NCBI GenBank assembly: GCA_020631735.1
Contig: CM036168.1
Coordinates: 94,654,932-94,718,931 of the forward strand
From: Saccharum officinarum
Taxonomy: Eukaryota > Streptophyta > Magnoliopsida > Poales > Poaceae
Direction of reading: 5' to 3'
Length of the DNA: 64,000 bases
Shown here: positions 10,995 through 21,570 of the stretch, piece after piece
Layout: each line of letters opens with the position of its first letter
Position numbering within the stretch: the stretch's first letter is position 1
Program-made: the position numbers and the translations under genes
The notes under the pieces: generated by a model
What the model was told of the DNA's origin: nothing
Database searches by the model: none
The model's input: only the letters and a program-made list of their open reading frames with translations

Positions 10995-11910
10995 GCGGCA
11001 CGACTTGGTTGCACGCCGGGCCAGCCCGTTGCCCATCTATAGAAACATATGCAACATCTACATAAAACAATTGCAACATGAGAAAACACCTACTACATCG
11101 TAAGACTGAAACAGCTAAAATATTTAGAACACACAATTACAACTTATATGTGAAACATATGCAACATCCAAATAAAAAACAATTGTAATATACGTCTAGA
11201 AACAAATGAAACATTTTGAACAAACGCTTGCAACATGCTTCTGAAAAATACTTGCAACATATGTAACATGCCAACATCTCTCGATCTACTTTTGCAACCC
11301 CATAAGAAACAACTGTAACATACCTTTGAAATGACTCAAACACCTGAAACATATATTTTCAACATAGGGGAGGGGAAGCCTGGGCCGGTCGATTCCAGCC
11401 GTCGGGGTCAGGAGCTAGCGTCGAGTAGCGGTGCAAGAGCACCTCCGCCACCGGTACCCGGCTTGGCTCGGCGGCGACAGTGGGGGATGGGGGGCGAGGA
11501 GCGCCATGGCCACCGGGTTGGGGAAGCTCGATCATCAGGGGTGAGAGATGGCACCGCCAGGGGTGGGGAGGGCGTTGTGCCGAGGTGGAGGAGAGCCGTC
11601 CACTCCCCTGCAACACCGACACACCACCTCCATGGATCTTGCCGGAGACGAGTGGATCTCGTTCGTGCTTCATGTATCTCGTCAGGGTGAGGGAGAGGGC
11701 CGCCGGATCTGCGGGCGTTGGGGCTCGCGGTGGGGAGGACGCCCAGCGTTGGTGCGCTACGGTAGGGGATGAGGAGTGCGGAAGGGATAAGGGTGGTTGC
11801 GAAGCGAGGCGTGCGGGACTGCAGGAGTTGATTTTATTTTTTATACGAGCGGCTCATGCAGCAGTAAGTGGAGTGAGACGTCCGGACTTCCGGACGTCTT
11901 AATGATAGCA
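10995..11910. repeat. Right part of the interrupted repeat, with AACATATGCAACAT-type words
   Basis: The first 45 bases continue the GGGCC-rich style seen before 525. Then 11040-11360 holds loosely repeated phrases such as GAAACATATGCAACATC and CAATTGCAACATGAG. A GC-rich block follows, ending at about 11895 with a short palindrome (GACGTCCGGACTTCCGGACGTC). This arrangement is common in dispersed grass repeats. I see no transposase, so it is probably a non-autonomous DNA element. The long overlapping frames in the GC-rich block have no recognisable domain. Confidence 0.55.
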
Positions 11911-14380
11911 TTAGCGATAACTAATTGGAGTTAAACTTTAGTCTCAACTAGTAAGTAGCCATGGCATGTGCATCACACACGGACCCTTGTACCTGATGCA
12001 AACCGTATCAATGTCTTGTAGGACTTGAATTTACGACCTGAGGAAGTCCTACTCCCGGTGGTTGTAATTCGCAAAGAAAAAGTTCTACTCCTAGCTAGTA
12101 CAGGACACATGGTCATTTTGAAAACTGTTGCAGGTCCGAACTAAACTAGCCTACCTAAACAACGTATAAAATTCACCGCACCGATACATGAGCGGCTACC
12201 ACCAATCACAGGCTGGTCACCCCTGTTAAGCTAACTGGGTCAACAACAAAATTCTGAACTTGCTTGGGGACATACATACGACGTACCTACCGAGCATGCA
12301 AGTACCTACCGAGGTTTTTATATTGAGCGCAACCGATACGATGCGGTTAAGTGTCCCTTTCAGCTAATCGGTCGATCGGCTGATCTTTGCCCTGCTAGTT
12401 TGCGTCTTTTGGTCCTAAGTTAGTACTAACCCACCACTCAGTTTAAAGATGCTCTTTTGTCCATTTTGATCGAACAATTTAAGATGGTTCTGGTTTTCAG
12501 TGTCAAATTCTGTATTCCAAAGGAAACAAAAATAATTCCGTGTTATGCTTAGCCTGTTAAATACAAATGAAACTCTAGGGACTTATAATATATCTGTATC
12601 ATGACATTTTTGTACCTGTTGCTGTCCGAAAACTTAGACTCTATATAAGGTAGTAAATCATACTGACATTGCCTAAAAGTATAAATTACATATATAACAG
12701 GACAACAGAGTTAGAAAGTACTGATCCTAAATCTTTGGGTAGGCATCTCAGCGACAGCTAAAACTGAAAAGGCCAGCACAGCATCAGAATTTTATAAAAG
12801 CACAAGCTAACATGAAACAATCTAGAGATTTTTGTTTACTCTATTTCTTTTGTCAGCACTAAGAAAACCAAGCACAGAGGACCGAGAGGAGGTAGAATAA
12901 TACAGTACTAGTAGTAAGCGATGATGAGGCGAGCCAAACATACTCCTACGAGGACCTAGTTATACTTTGCCCATCCTAAAATGATACTCAAGATCCTCTG
13001 TGGCCCACGGTTGACGATACCGGAAGCTCCATCAGCTTAGCACACGAAGGTGAAGTTGAAACGTAACCACTTGGGGTACTGAGGTCAATATATTTTTTTT
13101 TCATGGTTATGTAGGAGTGTTAGCCTATATAAGAGATAATATACGCTTCAGGCTTAGTACATTTTTTACCTTGAAGCAAAATCAGTGGTTTTTTATAAAA
13201 ACTAGTTCATCAACCCGTGCATTTACATGTGTTAGTGATTTTTAGGAGAACTATATGTTAAGACCTAGAAGAACGCTCTGCGCGTTGCTGTGGGAATCGC
13301 TGGTGAAATTATACTACTTATATCTACTAATATGATTGAATAAATATCATAATACATGTTATCAGATGTTTTTTAGCATTTTGATGTGGACAACTAAATA
13401 TATGTTAGTAAATGATGTGGTTTGCTAATATGAATAGCTTGAATAAAGACATAATGACATGTGTTAGTGGATGCTGATGTAGACACTTTGTATGGCGAGA
13501 TAGTAATATGTGCTAGTGGGATGTTCTAGTGGACGCTGATGTAGACATTTTGCATGGCAAAATAAATTGCTAGTGAGGTTTTCCTTTACAAGAGATATAG
13601 ATTCAAGGCCTACTGCTAATGAAATCTTGTTCTAAAGATAGATTTAGGTAATTTCACAAGCAATTTTTATGCTTACTATAGATTAATTTTAACAGTGATG
13701 GGGATGAATAATCTACATGCAAATTGGATTACCCTATAATATTTTTCCGACTCTTGGACGAAGCCGGTTGCAAAGAAGTACTAGTACATCGTTAGAAAAA
13801 GTGCCTTACATTAAAGGATGGGAAAGGAGTCTCTAACCAATACTAGTAAGCAGTTAGATAAGATTGATTGCAGACACCGGGTCAATTAATATTTGTATCA
13901 TGAATTTTTGTACTTTATAATATAAACTTTAAGAAGTTTAGACTGTTTGATTCTTTGAATAGCGAGAATTGTATTTTTTTTATTGGACGGAGAGAGCAGC
14001 AGACAAGTCTAGAGACGTTTACACTCAAGTAGGCATGCACGCATCCGTGTTCTACATGTCTACAGCTAGTCGTAGGGAAAGCGAAATGCAGTAAATCCTT
14101 TGGGCTCCATAACACATGCACAACACGCCTGAGCTATTTCTGGCAAGAGCATCACCATCTCGGCGTCTTGCCAACTCGACGAACAGGCACCACAGGCCGC
14201 GCAACAGCCTCCAGCTCCCAGAGGCAATCCGCAAGGAAACGGTCCCCGCGAAAAGATAAATAAAATCCGGCGCGGCAAAGTCCCATCCCCTAGGACGACG
14301 GACGGAGAAGGATAGGCGGTCGCCCCCACGACAACGACCCACGAAGCTTCCAGGAAGCTCACTCCCGCGCTCCCGGCCCG
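11911..14380. other. Intergenic region, no gene seen
   Basis: AT-rich sequence without a supported coding frame. From about 13440 to 13600 a phrase of the type GCTGATGTAGACA...TTTGTATGGC occurs twice, at about 13470 and 13530, which looks like decayed transposon sequence. The last 300 bases become GC-rich and form the upstream region of the EF-hand gene. No clear TATA box was found; TTTTTAT near 14390 is the nearest candidate. Confidence 0.5.
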
Positions 14381-14524
14381 CACGCCTTTTTATCTCCCGC
14401 CTCCCCGTCCTCTCCATTCCTCCTGTCCACCACCACTCAAGCCCAGCCCCTCGGATCGGATCCGGTCCATCCCGTGTTCCATTGCCAGCCAGCGGCGCCG
14501 GCACAGGAGACGGAGAAGGCCAAG

Positions 14525-15112
14525 ATGAAGCTGTCCATCCAGTCGCTGGCCAGGAAGCTGTCCCTGCCGTCCCCGAAGCGGGACGCCAGCGGCGAGGGCG
14601 GGAAGAAGAACAAGAAGCGGTCGCTGTCGCGCCGCGAGACGCCGTCGTTCGCGTCCTCGACATCCTCCTCCTCATCTGACGACGTGCTGGCACGGTCCTC
14701 CACGCCGCGGTCCGTGCTGCTGACGCCGGCGCCGGCAGCGGCAGCGCCGCTGGAGATCCCGCGGCGGGAGCTGGAGGCCGTGCTGCGGCGCCTGGGCCAC
14801 GCCGAGCCGTCCGACGCCGAGCTCGACGCCGTGGCCGCGCTCGCCGCGCAGCCTCCGCCTGCAGAGGCTGACGGCGACCTCATGGAGGCGTTCCGCGTGT
14901 TCGACGCCGACGGCGACGGCCGCATCACCGCCGAGGAGCTCCGCGCCGTCCTGGAGGGCATCCTCGGCGGCGGGCCCGACGGTGGGTGCAGCCTCGACGA
15001 CTGCCGCCGCATGATCGGCGGCGTCGACGCCGACGGCGACGGATTCGTCGGATTCCAGGACTTCGCGCGCATGATGATGACCGCCACGGCCGACGCCCGG
15101 ACCTTCTTGTGA
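14525..15112 (+). CDS. Calmodulin-like (CML) EF-hand calcium-binding protein
   Basis: A single-exon gene for a 195-residue protein. I chose the ATG at 14525 because the 17 codons upstream of it in the same frame look like leader. Residues 1-45 are basic and Ser-rich, 43-75 are low-complexity Ser and Ala, and about 80-190 form the EF-hand region. Two canonical loops are visible: [12 protein letters not shown] at 127-138 and [12 protein letters not shown] at 168-179. The second loop has Asp rather than Glu at position 12, which usually weakens Ca2+ affinity or favours Mg2+. A degenerate EF-hand may lie at 80-105. Plant CML proteins sense cytosolic calcium and bind targets on Ca2+ loading; this one's partner is unknown. 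The frame is intact and strongly GC-rich, as in many single-exon grass genes. Confidence 0.9.
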   Translation: MKLSIQSLARKLSLPSPKRDASGEGGKKNKKRSLSRRETPSFASSTSSSSSDDVLARSSTPRSVLLTPAPAAAAPLEIPRRELEAVLRRLGHAEPSDAELDAVAALAAQPPPAEADGDLMEAFRVFDADGDGRITAEELRAVLEGILGGGPDGGCSLDDCRRMIGGVDADGDGFVGFQDFARMMMTATADARTFL

Positions 15113-16189
15113 TCCGTCCATTCGTCCGGCTCCCGTCCCTCTCCCCTTCCCAGCCAAGCATCACCACCACGGGAAGCCCTGATGCGCGCCGGAGATCATC
15201 TATCTAATAATCTACCGCGACCGCGAACGAGACGCGAGGCCGTCTTCTTTCTGTCAAAATGAGTCTTTTCGGCGCGCAGGATGCTACCAGTAGGAGTGCT
15301 CCATTATTATTCTATTAATTATAAAGTGCTTGCTTGCTGCTAATATATGCACGATTAGGAAGAGAACCCCCGTCGTGCATGCAGCTTGTAAAATCCGTTC
15401 GAGATCGACCTCGACAGTGAGTAGTGACCGGCATGCATGGCGAATGGATGCCTCGTTCTTTCAAAAAAAATTTAATTTGAAATTATTTGAATCCTACCGC
15501 TACTGCGGTGCATGTTCGTTCTCTTCCTGATAGTCCTGTACTGTATTTGAGATTTGGTGGAATCTTTGCTGCATGCGTATGGCCTGGGATGAATGAATGA
15601 TTGGAGATTCGAGTTCGCGTGTGCCCGACGGCCGAATGCGACGGCAACGTGGCGAGCCAGCGTCTCAGCTCCTCGTCATCTAGCGCTACCATGTTGCTTC
15701 CGCCCACCTTCGTTTCGTTTCGTTGCTGTCTGTCAACTGTCATCGAGCATGAAGTAGCAAAACATTGCTCTTCGTTGCTATCAAGTAGCCACATTGTAAC
15801 GTTGGCAATTGTATACCGACTCTTGAAATGAAAGAAAAACTCCTTTTAAAACAAGCCCTGAACAAAAACTCATGGTTTACAGTGAGTAAAGTTCATATAT
15901 GACGCTACCAAAGGGAAGATACGTACTCCTATACTGCACACTTATCTTCTTGTTAGTAGTTTCCTTTTCTTTATCACAAATGTTTCTTTGGAACCCAAGA
16001 TAAGGCTCTCAGCCTCTCGTGACCTGTAACTGCAACTCTGGTGAGAAAGCCTATCAGAAGAATGCTGTCATGCCATATAGTACATATCCGCTAGCCCCTC
16101 GTTTCCTCACTCTCGTTCCTCTGGCAATTACGGCACATGAGCCTTGTTCACTCCCCCGTCCCAACCAAAAATATTTCCTCTTACACCCA
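15113..16189. other. 3' flank of the EF-hand gene, no further gene seen
   Basis: Contains the probable 3' untranslated region, with AATAA-like words near 15200 and 15320. Beyond about 15550 the open frames are short and have no recognisable domain. Confidence 0.45.
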
Positions 16190-16385
16190 TCACATCAAAT
16201 CTTTCGACGTATGCATGGAGCATTAAATGTAGATAAAAAAGATAACTAATTGCATAGTTTGTCTGTAAATGTCGGGACGAATCTTTTGAGCCTAGTTAGT
16301 CCATAATTGGATAAATTTTGCCAAATAACAACGAAAGATGCTACAGTAACTTTTCAGCTACTTTTCGCGAAGTGAACACGCCCAT
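16190..16385. mobile_element. MITE fragment of the GACGAATCTTTTGAGCC family
   Basis: Carries the phrases that mark this family throughout the window: GCATGGAGCATTAAATGTAG, AACTAATTGCATAGTTTGTC, GACGAATCTTTTGAGCCTAG and GCTACAGTAAC, ending GAACACGCCCATGG. Related copies lie at 17071, 19519, 20328, 21113, 26286, 28505, 29256, 35379, 35932, 36977 and 57810. It looks like a Tourist-like MITE; no coding capacity. Confidence 0.7.
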
Positions 16386-17070
16386 GGTGGCTAGTCCTAG
16401 GCGTCTTTGTTTGCTTTCCCCTACCAGGAAATGAGATAAACTGTGTGCTCTATTTCTTCCAGACCTTGCCTTTTCCACTGTTCCTTTTTTTACAAAAAAA
16501 AAAAAGTGACAGTAGCAGGAGCACTGCCTATTCATTTTCCACTGCTGTTCAAACTTCAAAGAAAGGGCCCGTCAGCTTCCAACAAGAGAACAAGGCAAGT
16601 TTCGGTTTCACAAGTTGCAGTAGCTATATATTGTTATCCTCCGATGGTGAACTGCTGTGCCGCCTTTTTTAAGGACTACTCTACCTTTCTGTGCTCGAAG
16701 CAACATCTCATTACAACGGTAGTTACATCGAACCATGATCACACAACAATCATGGTTAGTACTAAATCGAGCTCATATACAGCAACAGCAATGAGAAACA
16801 AGCATGCAGATGAGATGAGCGATGAGCCTACCTTGGCAGTGACCGCAAGTCTGCAAAGTTAGGCTTTGAGCAATTGCCCAGCAGTTTTCAGCATCCAAGA
16901 TTCACCGGTGAAATTGCCTTGAGAACCCCGAGGCTAGAAAAAAGCATCTCTTTTGCGTTTTGACTGACTAACGAGTGACGACAACACACACCGGCCTCCA
17001 GGTACTACTAGTACGAATCTGCAACAGGACTTGCGTTTGGGCCAGGGAAATTGCACACCAGTTGCATTCT
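16386..17070. other. Intergenic spacer, no gene seen
   Basis: AT-rich DNA between two MITE copies. The longest frame (about 16443-16862) has no recognisable domain and low-complexity content. Confidence 0.4.
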
Positions 17071-17320
17071 GGCGGTGTTTACTTCCTTCAAAATTCCAAA
17101 AAATTTACAAGATTCTTCCTCGCATCGAATCTTTAGACGTATGCATGGAGTATTAAATATAGGTTAAAAAAATAACTAATTGCACAGTTTGTCTGTAAAT
17201 GTCAAGACGAATCTTTTGAGCCTAGTTAGTCCATGATTGGATAAATTTTACCAAATAACAACGAAAAGTGCTACAGAAACTTTACACCAACTTTTAGACC
17301 ACATAAACACTACTGGTACC
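17071..17320. mobile_element. MITE of the GACGAATCTTTTGAGCC family
   Basis: Same ordered phrases as the copy at 16190, with a longer left end (GTGTTTACTTCCTTCAAAAT) and a right end near ACATAAACACTACTGG. Only about 700 bp separates the two in the same orientation. Confidence 0.72.
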
Positions 17321-17674
17321 TCTATTGCATTGCATGGGGCCAGATTAGACCAGACCGCCAGAGGAAATTGCACAAAAATTTCAATCTACTACTCGGCATT
17401 GTTGTCTCGTTGATGCGTTTGGATGCAAGTTCCTGATGTGCTGCCGACATGCGGAGCATGGTTACATTATTACGGATAGCTGCTCTGAAATCTCTGAACT
17501 TCCCGGTTACTCCGTGCGGTTGGTTAATACTACTATAGTACTATAATACTACTGCTGTACTCCGTATTATATTTATACTAATGCCCTTGCCCACCAAATG
17601 ACTGCTGTTTTATGGAGGCACAGTCACGTCCTTGGAACACTAAGACCGACCGCACTGCCATCCCGTATCTGGAA

Positions 17675-17798
17675 CGCTACCAGCCACGTATGCTCGATAC
17701 AGGAAAAATCAGCTGCAGCGGGTACCGGAAACATCACGCTACCAGCCACGTATGCTCGATACAGGAAAAATCAGCTGCAGCGGGTACCGGAAGCATCA
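17675..17798. repeat. Two tandem 62-bp units
   Basis: Units 17675-17736 and 17737-17798 begin CGCTACCAGCCACGTATGC and differ by one A/G change near the end (AAACATCA against AAGCATCA). Overlapping frames here have no recognisable domain. Confidence 0.95.
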
Positions 17799-18184
17799 GC
17801 AGTGTGGGGGTCGAGGCTGGTTCGATGCAATGAATGCGCGCCTCGTACCTGGGTTGATACACTGCGAGGATGAGTCGATAGAGACCCGAGTTCTTTGTAT
17901 CGAACCCGCTCCCAGCGAAAAAAGAAATGCAACGAAAGAAGCGAACGGTTGAGAGATGATGACTTTCCCCACCGCGGGTCCCATCTATCGATCCGGGCTG
18001 AGTTCTACACACTGTGGCCCAGTTACCAGATGAAGTCACGTCATTTCGTAGGACCGAGGCCGGTGCGATACGCTACGGGTGCTCTAAAACAGCTTCCTCC
18101 GCTATCGTGGAGGAGTACAGGAGCTACGCTATACGAGAGCCAGCAGCGACGCGCGCATGCAGCCCATGCGGGTGGTTCCAGTGG

Positions 18185-18463
18185 CGGGCCCCGCTGCTTT
18201 AAACAATAAAAAAATATTATAACTCGCAAATAAAAGAACCAAATTAAATTCCGATTATACTATTAAATTCGTTTCAATAAATACTTTAAAACAAGATGTC
18301 ACATGAATATATTTAGATAAAGTGACAAGTAGGCCCCACAGTGGATAGAGAATGATATAGAGGATGGATGGATACGGTAAAACTGTATATTTTGCGGTGA
18401 CTAGGATGGAATATTCCTTTTAAAGGATGAATATAGAGGTCTATGAGTGCGGATAGTCTAAAC
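18185..18463 (-). repeat. Dispersed repeat, copy 1 (inverted relative to 30985 and 31364)
   Basis: The reverse complement shares ordered phrases with 30985-31265 and 31364-31640: ACTCATGGACCTCTATATTC, ATCTAAATATATCCATGTG, ATTTATTGAAACGAATTTAA and TTGTGAGTTATAACATTTTT. No coding capacity was seen. The ends are not resolved. Confidence 0.75.
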
Positions 18464-18706
18464 AAAGGCAAAGGAATATCTGCTACTGCTCCATACTGCC
18501 ATACGTACTGGAGTACAGTACCTAGTGACAGGTCCTTTTAGACAGTACTTTTATACCAGTGTTATTACGCAAAAAAAAAAATTAAGTGAGAACATGGACA
18601 CCAAGTGTATAGATACATACTCCTTCCGTCAAAAATAAAAGTCATTTCTGCTTTTTGAGAAATCAAGTTTTCTTAACTTTGACCAATTATATATAAAATA
18701 TATTAA

Positions 18707-19079
18707 GGGTCTGTTTGGTTGATACCTCTAAAGTTTAGTCATGTAAACCAGGTCCTAAACTTTAGTCACCTCTGTTTGGTTTGGTGGATTAAAAGAGACT
18801 AAAAGAGGCCTTTTAGTCAGGGTGTTTGGCTCCAAAATGACTAAGGTCATGTTCATCTGGCTTATAATCCGTCTTATTCAGCTTGTTTTTTCAGCCGGAA
18901 CAGTATTTTTCTCACACAAAAAATCAGCCAACAGTGTTTTTCAGCCGGCTTATAATTCCAGCCGAATGAGGCCTAAAAGGTGAGGTTTGTCCCATTTAGT
19001 CAAAGTGTTTGGGTAAAAAGTGACTAAATGAGATTAATTGGGACTAGATTTAGGAGGTGAAGAGTGAACCAAACACCCC
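18707..19079. mobile_element. Second-level MITE nested in the element at 18620
   Basis: Inverted ends GGGTCTGTTTGGTT and AACCAAACACCCC bound a 373-bp element. It carries internal words AAAGTTTAGTC and GACTAAATGAGATTA and is itself interrupted by a third element at 18845-18973. Confidence 0.7.
18845..18973. mobile_element. Third-level MITE (GTTCATCTGGCTTATAATCC family)
   Basis: Shares nearly its whole length with 45054-45180 and, inverted, with 44850-44968: CTTATAATCCGTCTTATTCA, TTTTCAGCCGG, AATCAGCCAACAGTG and GGCTTATAATTCCAGCCG. It is inserted in the element at 18707-19079, making a three-level nest. Confidence 0.75.
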
Positions 19080-19319
19080 ATGATATTTATAATACATAAC
19101 TAGTATCAGTAGATAGATCATTGAATATGCTTTCGTAATAAATTTATTTGGAGTTATAAATATTATACGTATTTTCTACAAATCTAGTCAAAGTTGAGAA
19201 AGTTTGACCTACACGTATCTCGTAATGGAGAGAGTGTTGTATGTGCATAAATACTACGTGTCACAAAGTTACAATGGGTGCTTATAATTGCTCTTTCTCA
19301 TTCAATTTTTTTCCCATTA

Positions 19320-19515
19320 GGCCAGTCTCAATGCTAATTTCGTGTTCCAGTTTTCAACACATTTATATTTTGAAAACAGTGCAGAAGAGTTTCATCCTCA
19401 TGAAACTTTCTCTGCTCCCATAAAACTCTTATCATCTCTCTCTTCATTAACACAGTGACATGTCAGCATATTTAATGCTCATGAAACTCTATGAAATCCC
19501 CATTGAGACTAGTGT
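19320..19515. mobile_element. MITE with GGCCAGTCTCAATG ends
   Basis: The left end GGCCAGTCTCAATG and right end CATTGAGACTAGTG are near-perfect inverted repeats around a non-coding AT-rich core with CATGAAACTC words. It abuts the next MITE. Confidence 0.7.
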
Positions 19516-19518
19516 TAG

Positions 19519-19757
19519 GGCAGTGTTTAGTTGCTTCAAAGTTCAAAAAATTTTACAAGATTCTCCGTTACATCGAATCTTTGGACGCATGCATGGAGCA
19601 TTAAATATAGGTAAAAATAACTAATTACACAGTTTTGTTGTAAATAACGAGACGAATCTTTCGAACCTAATTAGTCCATGATTAAATACTAATTGTTAAA
19701 TAAAAACAAAAGAGTTACCGTGCTTCTAAAAATTTTACACCCTATCTAAACACAGGC
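19519..19757. mobile_element. MITE of the GACGAATCTTT family with TAG target duplication
   Basis: Starts GGCAGTGTTTAGTTGC and ends ATCTAAACACAGGC. It is flanked on both sides by TAG (19516-19518 and 19758-19760), matching the three-base duplications of Tourist/PIF-type elements. Confidence 0.75.
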
Positions 19758-19760
19758 TAG

Positions 19761-20327
19761 GAGTACAACCCTGACATGCTCATCAGCACATTGGTTGCGA
19801 CTCCCCGTGACCATGAGATTAGCCTGCAGCTTCCCCTTGTTTACGATTACGATGACCTCTTTTTGTTTAGGAAACTCCCCAGGTAGTCTGCCCGTGAAGC
19901 TTCTCGCGTCTCGCCGGTTTTGCAGCTTTTGAGGCCGTTTCCGTTTCCATGGAGACGATGACAGTGACGAGGACATGCGATGTGAGCCGAGGGCCCGAGG
20001 CCGCGGAGGTCGGACGCCGGAGCGGAGGACCACCCGTGCCTCGTGAGTCGGGACGAGGACGATGGTCCCGCTCACTGCCTGCTGTTCCCTTGTGGTGATG
20101 GAGCAGAGCAGTGGTCCGGTCACATGCGGAGCCAGCTCTGCTGCTGTGCCTCTGGCGATGTGGGTGGTTGGCCCAGTGAATCCAAGGACCTGCGGCTCCA
20201 TGCCAAAGGCGTCATGGAGATGTGTAGCCTGGTGCTTGGCTGCTAGCCTTTGTGCTGCAAACTGCAAAGACGGGCCGCGGACGTAGTATGTGCTAGCTGA
20301 GACGTTGACGTTGTAGATTGGATACTT
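19761..20327. other. Intergenic, no supported gene
   Basis: Open frames on both strands (for example 19746-20267 minus) overlap one another and have no recognisable domain. I regard them as chance frames in GC-rich sequence. Confidence 0.4.
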
Positions 20328-20606
20328 GGCCCGTGTCTAGTTCCCAACTTCTCCCCTTAAATTCCACTATGCAAAAAGAAGATTTCCCGTCACATCGAAA
20401 TGTCGGCACATGTATGAAGTACTAAATGTAGATGAAATTTAAAAACTAATTACACAGTTTTGTTGTACTTTGCGAGACGAACATTTTGAACCTAATTAGT
20501 CAAAGTTTGAACAATTTTTACCAAATAAAAACAAAAGTTGCTACCGTGCGACGTGACCTACACTATTCCAAATCGACCCTCCCAATTCCGCATCTAAACA
20601 CGGGCT
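20328..20606. mobile_element. MITE, GTCGGCACATGTAT subfamily
   Basis: Starts GGCCCGTGTCTAGTTCCCAA and ends CATCTAAACACGGGCTT, an imperfect inverted pair. Internally it closely resembles 28505-28782 (CACTGTGCAAAAAGAAGATT-like, AAATGTCGGCACAT, GTTTTGTTGTACTTTG). Confidence 0.75.
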
Positions 20607-21112
20607 TGGATTGGTCAAGAACTACAAGTAAACCTACGTACTACACACTACAACTGCACAAGTGGGTTTAGGAAATGCTTTCCTCCAAATCTCAAGGAAA
20701 GCGAGTATATAATGGCTGCTGCCTGTAGGTTAAGCGCAGCTTTCACACCTAAAGTAGGAGTACAGTACCTAACCTAGCCTAGCCAACTTTACTGTACCTT
20801 TTTTGCAGGCGCAGGGAGTTGTCGTTTGCTCAAGCCCCTTCTCTGCCCGCGCGTGCACATGCCTTCTTTCCCTCCGTCCGTTGCTGTGTGCGAGCTGACT
20901 GCGGTTGTGGCCGTGCTGGGGAAAAAAGAGGATCCGAGGAGGCGAGGACACTGCTTTGTTCCGTTGTGCGTTTGCTTCGGCGTCGCTTTCAGGTTGTTGA
21001 TGTTCCCATGGACAATTTCCCGGTTCCTTCCTTTCCTCGAGCTTGCTGCTACAGGCACTCTCAGTCTGCAGTGCACGGCCATGGGCGCCTTGCGCGAGTA
21101 TGTGCCCGCTCC
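20607..21112. other. Intergenic, no supported gene
   Basis: Several overlapping frames on both strands lack a recognisable domain and a consistent start context. Confidence 0.4.
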
Positions 21113-21320
21113 ATAGAGCATTAAATATAGATAAAAAAAACTAATTACACAGTTTGTATAGAAACCACGAGATAAATTTTTTAAGTCTAATTAGTTCATG
21201 ATTAGCTATAATTGTTACAGTAACACATGTGCTAATGATAGATTAATTAGGCTTAATAAATTCGTCTCGCGATTTCAGGCAAGTTATATAATTAGTTTTT
21301 TTATTAGTATATGAAGACTC
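21113..21320. mobile_element. MITE fragment, palindromic GACGAATTTATTAAGCC type
   Basis: Contains GAGCATTAAATATAGAT, GTCTAATTAGTTCATGATT and, in the opposite sense, GATTAATTAGGCTTAATAAA with ATTCGTCTCGCGATT, so its halves are partly self-complementary. It lies about 250 bp past the stop of the HY2-like gene. Confidence 0.6.
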
Positions 21321-21570
21321 CTTGAAATATCCGAAAAAAAATTTCACCCACCAACTAATCAACGCCTACAACATGCGGAGTACAGACACAATCAAGTTGC
21401 AGCGGCCTCGCATGCAACGGGGAAAGCTCGGGGATGATCTGAATTCTGAAATCAGAGCCAACCGAAATGGTCCAGTTTTTGCTGAAGCAAATCCACTAGA
21501 ATGAACAACCGAAAGAAATCCACTACAGAAGGCCTACAAATAACGGGAAACTGCTCAACTAGACCAGCCG

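Larger units (their letters stand above)
18620..19234. mobile_element. Stowaway-like MITE that hosts a nested insertion
   Basis: It begins with a CTCCTTCCGTCAAAAATAAA-type end after TA and finishes near TCGTAATGGAGAGAG, resembling the CTCCCTCC ends of grass Stowaway elements. Its middle is interrupted by the element at 18707-19079, leaving about 87 bp on the left and 155 bp on the right. Confidence 0.6.

Noticed and set aside
13140..13600. Possible Helitron terminus near AACTAGTTCATCAACCCGTGC
   Set aside because: The complement resembles a Helitron 3' end (GCACGGG...CTAGT), but I could not find the other stem half or a matching 5' end.
14437..15157. Long minus-strand frames opposite the EF-hand gene
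   Set aside because: They are GC-rich antisense shadows; the plus strand has two canonical EF-hand loops.
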